64,000 bases of DNA, from the NCBI GenBank assembly GCA_014189895.1, contig BJFQ01000005.1, forward strand, positions 1 through 64,000, given 5' to 3'. Under the pieces are notes generated by a model. The model did not search any database. It was not told where the DNA came from and was given only the letters and a program-made list of their open reading frames with translations. A program made the position numbers and the translations under genes. The stretch comes from Acidobacteriota bacterium. GTDB lineage: Bacteria > Acidobacteriota > Holophagae > Holophagales > Holophagaceae. Below are positions 18,318 through 25,977 of this stretch, piece by piece. Position 1 is the first letter of the stretch; the number at the start of each line of letters is the position of its first letter.

Positions 18318-19007
18318 ATGTTACCTAGCCATGATCTTGTCAGTAGTTCATATTCTTTCGCAATCGCTTGTTTTGGAGCTGCTACTGTTTTCTTGTTTCT
18401 CCAAAGACAACAAGTGGCATCTCAATATAGAACAGCTGTAACTATATCTGGGATCGTGACTTTGATTGCTTGCTATCATTATTCTCGTATTGCCTATGAT
18501 TATTCTCTTGGTCGCTCGGTAGATCTCTATCGATATGTTGATTGGCTGCTAACTGTCCCCTTGTTATTAATTGAGTTCATCTTATCACTTCGTCTGTCTG
18601 AGAATGAAACGCGCTGGAAATCATTCCTATTGTCTGTTCTAGCTCTGTCAATGATCGTTTTCGGTTATTTTGGTGAGATAGCACCTGTAAGTAGTTCAGA
18701 TTCCTTAAAATTCTTCATTCTTTCCTGTATTCCCTTTTTAGCTATCATCTATCAGCTCTTTTTTGGTTTATCTAAAGCCATTTCAGCCCAACCTGCTTCT
18801 TCAAAATCACTGATTGCAAACGCTCGGAATCTAATCGCCATAACATGGCTTTTTTATCCTATTGTTTATGCGTTGAGGTTTAAAGGGTTCGATCCGGGCT
18901 CCCCATCCATCCAGTTGGGCTATACCCTTGCTGACATCATAGCTAAAGCGGGACTAGGCATCATGATTTATTCTGTCAGCATGAGGAAAACATCGTCTGG
19001 TAATTAA
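18318..19007 (+). CDS. Proteorhodopsin-like light-driven proton pump
   Basis: A 229-residue seven-helix protein. Helix B holds His54 (the proteorhodopsin His75 equivalent) and helix C reads RYVDWLLTVPLLLIEF: Asp75 (proton acceptor), Thr79 and Glu86 (donor), the DTE set of outward proton pumps. Leu83 is at the spectral-tuning site, predicting green absorption. Helix F has ITWLFYP and helix G LADIIAKAG with Asp206 and the retinal lysine Lys210. I start at ATG 18318 because AAGGGG lies six bases ahead; an in-frame TTG at 18312 directly abuts that site. Retinal-synthesis genes are not in the window. Neighbours are polyprenyl synthase and sucC. Confidence 0.95.
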   Translation: MLPSHDLVSSSYSFAIACFGAATVFLFLQRQQVASQYRTAVTISGIVTLIACYHYSRIAYDYSLGRSVDLYRYVDWLLTVPLLLIEFILSLRLSENETRWKSFLLSVLALSMIVFGYFGEIAPVSSSDSLKFFILSCIPFLAIIYQLFFGLSKAISAQPASSKSLIANARNLIAITWLFYPIVYALRFKGFDPGSPSIQLGYTLADIIAKAGLGIMIYSVSMRKTSSGN

Positions 19008-19018
19008 CAACGTATAAC

Positions 19019-19042
19019 GGCAACTTCTTTTCCATCGTTGCC
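19019..19042 (+). terminator. Stem-loop after the rhodopsin gene
   Basis: GGCAAC and GTTGCC arms around a 12-base loop, starting 12 bases past the rhodopsin stop. No T-run follows, so it may be an mRNA 3' hairpin rather than a classic intrinsic terminator. Confidence 0.4.
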
Positions 19043-19087
19043 AAACTTACTTATAAAGTTAATTATGAAACTTATTAAACTTACTTA
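19043..19087. repeat. Two exact 11-bp direct repeats upstream of sucC
   Basis: AAACTTACTTA occurs at 19043-19053 and again at 19077-19087, with a partial copy (AAACTTATT) from 19068. The copies are 34 bases apart start to start, roughly three helical turns, and end 24 bases before the sucC start codon. They could be binding sites for a regulator of sucC, or simply AT-rich duplication. Confidence 0.55.
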
Positions 19088-19111
19088 AGAAATATTCTAG
19101 TAGGGTCGACA

Positions 19112-20281
19112 TTGAATATTCACGAATATCAAGCTAAAGAACTCTTGAGAAAGTTTAAAGTACCTACGCCTGATGGTCAGATTGTTGGGACGTCGGATGA
19201 AGCACTTGCAGTCACGAAGTCTTTCGGTGGAACTACGATACTTAAGGCCCAGGTTCATGCGGGTGGGCGTGGTAAGGCAGGCGGTGTCAAATTTGCTAAA
19301 ACTCCGGAAGAAGCGAAGGCTCTTTTTGATTCGATCATGGGGATGACTTTAATTTCTCCCCAAACAGGGCCTCAAGGAAAGATTGTGAAGAAGGTTTACC
19401 TTAGTAATCCTGTGGATATCGATCGAGAGTTTTACTTGAGTTTGCTAGTTGACCGTAAAACTGGCCGAGTAGCCGTGATTGCGTCGAAGGAGGGTGGGGT
19501 CGAAATCGAGAAGGTCGCCCATGAGACTCCCGAGAAAATTCTGACATTCACTATCGATCCCGCGCTTGGGCTCACAGGCTTTCAGATTAGAAGACTTTTG
19601 GCTCTTTATGGGCTCGATTCCTCCCAAATAAAATCACTAAATTCTTTCTGTACTTCTCTCTATGAATTATTTCTGAATAGTGATTGCTCTTTAATCGAAA
19701 TTAATCCTTTGGTGGTCACGAAGCAGGGGGCGTTGATCGCTTTAGACGCTAAGATGTCGATCGATGATAATTCGTTGGGACGCCATCCGGAACTCTTAGC
19801 TTATCGTGATATAGATGAAGAAGTGGCTGAAGAAATTGAGGCTTCTAAATATGGTTTGAACTTTATCAAATTGAACGGCTCTATAGGTTGCATGGTCAAT
19901 GGGGCAGGTCTGGCTATGGCGACCATGGACATAATCAATTTCTATGGATCCTCGCCAGCTAACTTTTTGGATGTAGGTGGAGGGGCCAGTGAAGATGCTG
20001 TAAAAAATGCGTTTAGAATTATTCTCCAAGATTCTCAGGTTAAAGCTGTTCTAGTAAATATCTTTGGCGGTATTATGCGGTGTGATATTGTGGCCTCAGG
20101 GATTGTTAAGGCTACTAAAGAAATGGATCTCAAGGTTCCCGTTGTGGTACGTTTGGAAGGAACAAACGTTGATTTAGGCAAAGAAATATTAAAAAAGAGT
20201 GGTTTGAATCTCATTGTTGTAGATAATCTTCGGGACGCTGCTGAGAAAGTCGTCAAAGCCGCTAAGGGCAACCGTGGTTGA
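19112..20281 (+). CDS. sucC: Succinyl-CoA synthetase beta subunit
   Basis: 389 residues, the family's standard length. The canonical beginning MNIHEYQAKELL coincides with a TTG codon at 19112 and no ATG is near, so TTG must be the start; AGGG lies six bases ahead. ATP-grasp domain (HAGGRGKAGGV), then the CoA-ligase domain with LDVGGGAS and VNIFGGIMRCD. With SucD it converts succinyl-CoA and ADP or GDP to succinate, CoA and a nucleoside triphosphate in the TCA cycle. Unusually, a membrane-protein gene separates it from sucD. Confidence 0.96.
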   Translation: MNIHEYQAKELLRKFKVPTPDGQIVGTSDEALAVTKSFGGTTILKAQVHAGGRGKAGGVKFAKTPEEAKALFDSIMGMTLISPQTGPQGKIVKKVYLSNPVDIDREFYLSLLVDRKTGRVAVIASKEGGVEIEKVAHETPEKILTFTIDPALGLTGFQIRRLLALYGLDSSQIKSLNSFCTSLYELFLNSDCSLIEINPLVVTKQGALIALDAKMSIDDNSLGRHPELLAYRDIDEEVAEEIEASKYGLNFIKLNGSIGCMVNGAGLAMATMDIINFYGSSPANFLDVGGGASEDAVKNAFRIILQDSQVKAVLVNIFGGIMRCDIVASGIVKATKEMDLKVPVVVRLEGTNVDLGKEILKKSGLNLIVVDNLRDAAEKVVKAAKGNRG

Positions 20282-20621
20282 TCATGATTCAGATAAATAT
20301 CAAAAACTTCTATTAGAATTCAGAGAAGTAATGCACCAGAGTACCTGGCGCTTAGGTTGGAATTTCTTTTTCTTATTTGTTGGACTCTTGCCCCTTATGT
20401 ACTCTTTTGTATGGATAATTGGCCCCTCGAATTGGGAACTTACCCTCTTTCATACTCCGACCCTAATGCTTGTAGGTTCTTTCTTTTCGCTTTTTGTTGT
20501 CGTAGCACTGTTAGTTAAAATCTATCGAGATAATCTCAAATTGGACGCTCTAAAAAAACAGTATTTAATTCAACTTAACGCCATTAAACCAAATCTAGAT
20601 AAAGACAAATCTCAACTATAA
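20274..20621 (+). CDS. Unknown two-helix membrane protein between sucC and sucD
   Basis: A frame of 115 residues that starts at GTG 20274 and overlaps the sucC end by eight bases. Two membrane segments are visible, about residues 29-49 ([20 protein letters not shown]) and 62-84, with a charged N-terminus and a lysine-rich C-terminal tail (residues 85-115). The likely topology is both ends in the cytoplasm. Met19 is a possible later start. I recognise no family. It sits tightly inside the operon, 13 bases before sucD, so co-expression with succinyl-CoA synthetase is expected, but a functional link is only inference. Confidence 0.7.
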   Translation: MVDHDSDKYQKLLLEFREVMHQSTWRLGWNFFFLFVGLLPLMYSFVWIIGPSNWELTLFHTPTLMLVGSFFSLFVVVALLVKIYRDNLKLDALKKQYLIQLNAIKPNLDKDKSQL

Positions 20622-20634
20622 AAAAGGTGATCCT

Positions 20635-21504
20635 ATGTCCGTGCTCGTTACCCCATCAACTCGACTCATCGTTCAGGGTATTACTGGCAAAGAAGGTCTT
20701 TTCCATGCAAAAGGTTGTCGGGATTATGGAACTCTAGTAGTCGGAGGAGTGACGCCGGGCAAGGGAGCCACTTCAATTGATGGCTTCGATGTTTATAATT
20801 CAGTCGAAGAGGCCATCGCAAAATCTTCTGCTAATGCTAGTATGATTTTTGTTCCTCCTCTTTTCGCTGCCGATGCCATTTTAGAATCACTCTATGCAGG
20901 GATTGAACTAATCGTCTGTGTTACCGAGGGTATTCCTGTATTGGATATGGTGAAAGTCAAGCGCTCCTTGTCTGATTTCCCTAAATCTAGACTCATCGGC
21001 CCAAACTGCCCCGGGGTCATTTCGCCGGGGATTGGAAAAATTGGTATTATGCCAGGCCCAATACATAAACAAGGACACATTGGCGTAGTCTCTAGATCCG
21101 GCACCCTAACCTACGAAGCTGTTGGGCAACTCAGCGCTCTTGGTATTGGTCAATCAACCTGCATTGGTATCGGAGGCGATCCAGTTAATGGGACCAGTCA
21201 TATTGATGCCTTATCTCTCTTTGCTGAAGACGATGATACACACGCGGTGATCATGATCGGAGAAATCGGCGGGACGGCAGAGGAAGAGGCTGCAGAATGG
21301 ATTAAAAAATTCTTCAAAAAGCCTGTAGTTGCTTTTATTGCGGGGCAATCAGCACCACCAGGGAGGAAAATGGGTCATGCGGGCGCAATCATATCGGGAG
21401 GCGCAGGAACCGCCTTATCTAAAATGGAAGCCCTTAGAGTGGCTGGCGTTCACGTCATAGAAAGCCCTGCAGAATTAGGTTCCACACTCCAATCCTTGAT
21501 TTAA
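20635..21504 (+). CDS. sucD: Succinyl-CoA synthetase alpha subunit
   Basis: 289 residues. The N-terminal CoA-binding Rossmann domain shows [15 protein letters not shown] and VTPGKG; then [20 protein letters not shown], and the phosphohistidine loop [10 protein letters not shown]. The histidine in that loop carries the phosphate during catalysis. AAAAAGGTGAT precedes the ATG. It pairs with sucC, from which it is separated by one small membrane-protein gene. Confidence 0.97.
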   Translation: MSVLVTPSTRLIVQGITGKEGLFHAKGCRDYGTLVVGGVTPGKGATSIDGFDVYNSVEEAIAKSSANASMIFVPPLFAADAILESLYAGIELIVCVTEGIPVLDMVKVKRSLSDFPKSRLIGPNCPGVISPGIGKIGIMPGPIHKQGHIGVVSRSGTLTYEAVGQLSALGIGQSTCIGIGGDPVNGTSHIDALSLFAEDDDTHAVIMIGEIGGTAEEEAAEWIKKFFKKPVVAFIAGQSAPPGRKMGHAGAIISGGAGTALSKMEALRVAGVHVIESPAELGSTLQSLI

Positions 21505-21530
21505 TGTCTTTTATAATTGACTATTAATTC

Positions 21531-21938
21531 ATGCTAATTAAACGTGAGATGGCCCTAGATCAGGATATCGGGCTTAATGGAGCTCTATTTGGCGGTGACA
21601 TGATGTCGCATATGGATCAGACGGCAGGAATAACTGCAAGCCTAGTTAGTTATAACCGTCGTTTTGTCACTCGTAAGGTATCGGAATTAATTTTCCACAG
21701 TCCCGTCAGGCCTGGAGATATTATGGAATTTTATGCCCATGTTACCCATATGGGAACAACTTCAATAACGGTTACCTTGAAGGTTAAGGTCTATCAGCCC
21801 ATATCTGATAAACGTAAAGATGTAACAAGTGGCGAATTTGTGATGGTAGCTGTGGACGAGGGTCTTAAGCCAGAACCAATCTTGTGGAAAAAGGAAATGA
21901 TCGATAAGTGCAATAAGCCTGATGAATTCGATGCCTAA
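21531..21938 (+). CDS. Acyl-CoA thioesterase (hot-dog fold, YciA/BFIT type)
   Basis: A 135-residue single hot-dog domain. LNGALFGGDMMSHMDQTAGI carries the helix with the catalytic aspartate, and FVTRKVSELIFHSPVRPGD and VTSGEFVMVAV are the expected strands. It would hydrolyse acyl-CoA thioesters to free acid and CoA. Its last 17 bases overlap the next gene. The family is clear, the chain-length preference is not. Confidence 0.82.
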   Translation: MLIKREMALDQDIGLNGALFGGDMMSHMDQTAGITASLVSYNRRFVTRKVSELIFHSPVRPGDIMEFYAHVTHMGTTSITVTLKVKVYQPISDKRKDVTSGEFVMVAVDEGLKPEPILWKKEMIDKCNKPDEFDA

Positions 21939-22803
21939 TTCACGACTCAAAGCCCACGAGGATCACAGAAGGGAATGGCGTGAATTTGATTATGCTTACC
22001 CGGTTTTATCTCGACGCTCAAAAGGAATAAGTTTAGGGGTTAACCTCAATCCAGATAAGATCTGTAATTTTGATTGTGTTTATTGTGAAGTAGATCGAAA
22101 TACTCCAGGAAAAAGATCCGATATTTCAATATCTCAAATTACTGATGAAGTTATAGAACTTTTAGATCTTATTGATCAGAAAAACCTATACAATGTCCCA
22201 CCCTTTATAGGGATTCCTGATCATTTAAGACGCCTTAATGATATTGCTTTTTCCGGCGATGGAGAACCTACGACATGCTTGGAATTGCCTTTGGTAGTCC
22301 AGAAAATAGTCAGCATATTGAAGTCGAGGAATGACTCTTCAACTAAACTCATTCTGATTACTGATAGTAGCAACCTTCTGGCACCTCATGTTGTTGAGGC
22401 ACTGGGTATTATGATGCCTAATCGGGGAGAAATCTGGGCAAAACTTGATGCAGGAACAGACGAGTATTACAAAGAAATCAATCGCACCCATATCCCCTTG
22501 GGTAAAATTCTCCGAAATATCGAAATCACCTCGCAACAATGGCCGGTGACTATTCAGTCACTCTTCCTCAAATGGAAGGGCCTTGGGCCGAGTCGAGAAG
22601 AGATTAAATCCTTTGCAAACCATCTCCAAAGATTCATAGCCAGTGGATCGAAAATACAAACACTCCAGATTTATACTGTCGCACGACCTACGCCCGAGTT
22701 AGCCGCCACTGCACTGACTTTAAGCGAATTGATTCTGATTAAAGAATGGGTACTGGATAAAGTTCCTTCGCTTTCAATCGAACTATACGAAGGGAACGCC
22801 TAG
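21922..22803 (+). CDS. Radical SAM protein of unknown substrate
   Basis: A 293-residue protein with a CNFDCVYC cluster (CxxxCxxC), which binds the 4Fe-4S cluster used to cleave S-adenosylmethionine. Downstream are AFSGDGEPTTCLELP (a GGE-like motif) and ILITDSSNL, typical of the TIM-barrel half. No second cluster is visible. It resembles a group of uncharacterised single-cluster proteins, not MoaA or PqqE. An alternative start lies at 21931. It overlaps the thioesterase gene upstream and the convergent mutase gene downstream by four bases. Confidence 0.75.
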   Translation: MNSMPNSRLKAHEDHRREWREFDYAYPVLSRRSKGISLGVNLNPDKICNFDCVYCEVDRNTPGKRSDISISQITDEVIELLDLIDQKNLYNVPPFIGIPDHLRRLNDIAFSGDGEPTTCLELPLVVQKIVSILKSRNDSSTKLILITDSSNLLAPHVVEALGIMMPNRGEIWAKLDAGTDEYYKEINRTHIPLGKILRNIEITSQQWPVTIQSLFLKWKGLGPSREEIKSFANHLQRFIASGSKIQTLQIYTVARPTPELAATALTLSELILIKEWVLDKVPSLSIELYEGNA

Positions 22804-24521
22804 ACCAAGAAAGCCCGAACCTTTTGTTCAAGGTGTCGTAGGTGCTCAAGGCTAGTACAGCTTTGAATATAGATCTTTAACTTTGGCTCTGTGCCACTGG
22901 GCCTGAATGCGATAAAGCTGTTGTCATCTAAATAAAACTTCAATACATTTGATGTGGGTATCGGCATGGCTTTTGCCAGGTCATCCTCTCGGTCTAAGAG
23001 TGGAGTTATACGGCCGTCTGAATGGGTAGTTGACCCGACTAAATAATCTTGACGAGAAACTACCGGAAGACCCCAAAAACTACTAAGATCCATGGTTCTT
23101 AGTTCCTTCATGAATCGGTTAAATTTCTCAAGCCCAGTAGAAGAAGGGTCTTCAAGATTCACCAAGTCATTATAGAAACAACCTGTGGATTGCTGCAGGT
23201 CTGAGATAGCATCCCATACTGACATTCCCTTAGATTCTATATCTTGGAGCATTTTGGCTACAAAAACGGAACTGCTCACGCCGTCTTTATCACGGAGACG
23301 TCCATCAATTAAAATGCCATAACTCTCCTCTGCGCTGAATACATATTGATCTCCAATATCGGCGAGCCGATTCATTGAATTTGCAATATTCTTGAAGCCC
23401 GTTAGGGTCTTGATAACTCCCAATTGGTGCTTTCTGGCTACGGCAGATAAGAAATCAGAAGTAACTATAGTTGTTATGATTGACCCGCTCATCGGCCTAG
23501 TCTTTGCAAGATAATCTAAGGTTAGTGAAGCTAAGTCATTTCCTGTCATTAATTTCCATCTATTTCCTAGTTCGTTAATATATCCTTTTTGTTCTGCCAC
23601 TAAGCCGATGCGGTCGGCATCAGGGTCGTTCGCCAATATATAACGTGCATCGGATTGCATTGCATCGGCAATGACCGATGCATAACTTCTAATCTCTTCA
23701 GGATTGGGTCTAGGACAAGTTGGGAAATTGCCATCCATAACCGATTGAGAGGCCGATAGTAAGAGTGGTACTTCTGCTTTTTTGAAAATCCTTGCCACAA
23801 GAGCGCCCCCGGTTCCGTGAAAAGGTGTGTACATAATCTTTGGAAAAAGATTCGATTTCGTGTTCAAAGGTAAAAATGAACATGCATTAAGGACAAATTC
23901 CTCTTCAATTTCGGAGGGTATCAAGTCAGCATTAGCAATAGGACTAGAAGGAGGCCTCATGATGAGCGGAGATTCTAGAATAAGTTCCGCAATGCGCTTG
24001 TCCCATGCTTCAACAATTTGACCTCCTTGGTTATCGTACGCCTTAAGCCCATTGTATTTTTTTGGGTTATGGGAAGCCGTGATAATGATTCCGCAAGAAG
24101 CCCCAAGTCTTCTCATCGCAAAGCAGAGAAATGGAGTGGGTGAGGGTGTGGAAGATATCCATACCTTGAAACCCTGATCTAAGAGGACTGAGGCAGCATG
24201 TTCCGCAAACTTCTTTGAGTTTATTCGCGTGTCATAACCCACTACTGCAATCATCTGACCTTTAGTGAGCTCCTTAGCTGCTTGTCCTAAGGCATTAGTT
24301 ACTTTTCGGATGGTGGGAAGGTTAATGCGGTTGGTCCCAGCACCCATTAGGCCTCTTACACCCCCGGTTCCAAATGAAAGCTCAGAGGAAAAACGGGATT
24401 GAATTTCTTCCAGTTGCGCTGAATCTAGGTGTGCCTTATCTGGGAAGATGGATTCAAGCTCCTCTCTGTACTCATTCTCTAAGGAGACATCTTTTAAGTA
24501 ATTTAAAAACTTCTCAAGCAT
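22800..24521 (-). CDS. Phosphoglucomutase / phosphomannomutase
   Basis: A 573-residue alpha-D-phosphohexomutase. Motifs in order: FGTGGVRGLMG, the phosphoserine loop TASHNPKKYNG (Ser150), the metal loop DPDADRIG, the sugar loop AEESYG and the phosphate-binding RPSGTEPKLKIY. It moves a phosphate between C1 and C6 of glucose or mannose, feeding glycogen, lipopolysaccharide sugars or nucleotide sugars. Length and the FGTGG start resemble the PgcA-type long group. CoaE lies upstream on the same strand. Confidence 0.9.
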   Translation of the reverse strand: MLEKFLNYLKDVSLENEYREELESIFPDKAHLDSAQLEEIQSRFSSELSFGTGGVRGLMGAGTNRINLPTIRKVTNALGQAAKELTKGQMIAVVGYDTRINSKKFAEHAASVLLDQGFKVWISSTPSPTPFLCFAMRRLGASCGIIITASHNPKKYNGLKAYDNQGGQIVEAWDKRIAELILESPLIMRPPSSPIANADLIPSEIEEEFVLNACSFLPLNTKSNLFPKIMYTPFHGTGGALVARIFKKAEVPLLLSASQSVMDGNFPTCPRPNPEEIRSYASVIADAMQSDARYILANDPDADRIGLVAEQKGYINELGNRWKLMTGNDLASLTLDYLAKTRPMSGSIITTIVTSDFLSAVARKHQLGVIKTLTGFKNIANSMNRLADIGDQYVFSAEESYGILIDGRLRDKDGVSSSVFVAKMLQDIESKGMSVWDAISDLQQSTGCFYNDLVNLEDPSSTGLEKFNRFMKELRTMDLSSFWGLPVVSRQDYLVGSTTHSDGRITPLLDREDDLAKAMPIPTSNVLKFYLDDNSFIAFRPSGTEPKLKIYIQSCTSLEHLRHLEQKVRAFLV

Positions 24522-24538
24522 TTTCAGCCTTTAGGTTA

Positions 24539-25171
24539 TTAATTTCTTGACTCGGACCATAAATTAATTGTTTCGTTGCATACTTTTTCTATCTCTTGAT
24601 GGAGATCTCGGCCGTCATTGATGATTGTAAACATAGGTACATTGACTTTAGACGCTGAATATTGCTGATTGAGCTCAATCTTGCTATAGAGGTCTGCCCC
24701 TTCGGGGTACTTGGTCAAAAAACGTCCAACTCTTAAATGATTAGGTGCTTCAACGACCCACATGGAATCAAAGTGGGGTACCTCCTCTAGTCGTCTCCAT
24801 ATTGCCGATTCAAGCAATACTCCCTTAGGGTATGGGGGTATTAAGGAATCGAGAGATACTTTTATTTGTTCGAAGACCATTGGATGAATGAAGGACTCAT
24901 ACTCGCTGAGCATTTTGGGGTTAGAAAAAAGGGCCACGCCGAAGGCTTTTTCGATACATCTATCGGGTCTGACTGGGTAGATACCGGTGAGTTTATGCGC
25001 CCATTCTTGAACTTGCGGAACTTCAACTAAGATCTTTTTTGCAATATCGTCTGAATTCAGGTGTTGGAATCCAAAGGACTTTGCAATCTTCGCCACATGG
25101 GTTTTCCCTGAACTTATGGACCCAGTGAGACCTACGATAGGTAGATTGCAGTGTCTTTGCCATACTTTCAT
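24539..25171 (-). CDS. coaE: Dephospho-CoA kinase
   Basis: A 210-residue P-loop kinase that adds the 3'-phosphate to dephospho-CoA, the last step of coenzyme A synthesis. P-loop GLTGSISSGKTH, then the substrate-binding LNSDDIAKKIL, IHPMVFEQI, and a lid with SKIELNQQYSASK in place of the usual R-x-x-x-Q lid pattern. Ends are close to neighbours on both sides: 17 bases to the mutase and 2 bases from the exported-protein gene upstream. Confidence 0.87.
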   Translation of the reverse strand: MKVWQRHCNLPIVGLTGSISSGKTHVAKIAKSFGFQHLNSDDIAKKILVEVPQVQEWAHKLTGIYPVRPDRCIEKAFGVALFSNPKMLSEYESFIHPMVFEQIKVSLDSLIPPYPKGVLLESAIWRRLEEVPHFDSMWVVEAPNHLRVGRFLTKYPEGADLYSKIELNQQYSASKVNVPMFTIINDGRDLHQEIEKVCNETINLWSESRN

Positions 25172-25173
25172 AA

Positions 25174-25719
25174 TTATTTTTTCTTCATAACATTGATGAG
25201 TAAGCTGTAGGGCTCGCCGAATGAATGATCTTCCGTAGTATCCAAAACCACGAATATTGTTCTAATTCCATTGGATTTATTGATATAACTGGCGTAGGGA
25301 TAACCTCTTTGAATTATATTTTGCGTCATTCCTTCTTCTACTTGCCCCCATTTATTAACTACACGAAGGGTAAACCAAGATTGGCGTTCAGCCTTAATTC
25401 CAAATTCATATGATGAATTTGGTGGAATATCAAATCGATAGGCTTTCCAGCCTGCTTGATCATTGACCTTATCCTCAATGATCGATTCCATCATTGGTGC
25501 AGCGACAGAAGGAATAGTTGATGATCTCCGTGCCATTCTCCTAAAGTCCAAACCCTTAGAACTTCCTGGCCAGCGACTAGGATCCATTCTTGAATCATCG
25601 ACTAAGGGTCCTGGGACTGTCGTTAATTTTGCGCCATCTACTTTAGGGAAATCATCCGATCCCATCAAGCTTATGCAAGCCACCAGGATAAAGCAGGACT
25701 TAAGTTTCATTTTATTCAT
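25174..25719 (-). CDS. Exported protein of unknown function
   Basis: About 181 residues, starting MNKMKLKSC. I chose ATG 25719 because GGGAGG sits just ahead; ATG 25710 is possible. The hydrophobic start (CFILVACISLMG) is a signal peptide, and the VAC could be a lipobox, though the hydrophobic stretch before it is short. The mature part has a proline- and serine-rich first half and a compact beta-rich C-terminal half (AYRFDIPPNSSYEFGIKAE to YSLLINVMKKK), which looks like a pre-peptidase-type or jelly-roll domain. No family recognised. Confidence 0.6.
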   Translation of the reverse strand: MNKMKLKSCFILVACISLMGSDDFPKVDGAKLTTVPGPLVDDSRMDPSRWPGSSKGLDFRRMARRSSTIPSVAAPMMESIIEDKVNDQAGWKAYRFDIPPNSSYEFGIKAERQSWFTLRVVNKWGQVEEGMTQNIIQRGYPYASYINKSNGIRTIFVVLDTTEDHSFGEPYSLLINVMKKK

Positions 25720-25977
25720 AACCCTCCCAAAAAAATAAGCTCCAAACAAGTGTCATCATCTATGATTTTCCCATAAGTGTCCCTTCGGACCCCCTTAAGT
25801 TCACGAAAGGCACATTTTAAGCATTCTATTAGACTTAGAGTATGGCAAGGTCAACCCTGTACCTACTGAATTGAAAGGCTCTTTGTTCTCTTACATCCTC
25901 AGCGAAGTCTTTTTTCTATATTCTCCAAAGATTGGTAACGTCCATGAACTTAGTTCACCCATATTTGAGATCCTAAA
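25720..25977. promoter_or_regulatory. 258-base divergent gap, promoters only inferred
   Basis: This gap separates two divergent genes, so it must hold a promoter for each strand. I find no convincing coding frame longer than about 25 codons and no strong hairpin apart from a 4-bp stem GTCC/GGAC near 25787. No recognisable riboswitch. A ten-codon frame ending just before the lptC-like start is noted but unsupported. Confidence 0.35.

Noticed and set aside
21006-21030. CCCCGG/CCGGGG inverted repeat in sucD
   Set aside because: It falls in the strongly conserved [11 protein letters not shown] coding motif, so amino-acid constraint explains it.
25920-25977. Ten-codon leader peptide (MNLVHPYLRS) before the lptC-like gene
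   Set aside because: Short frames like this arise by chance; no regulatory codons or attenuator hairpin are visible.
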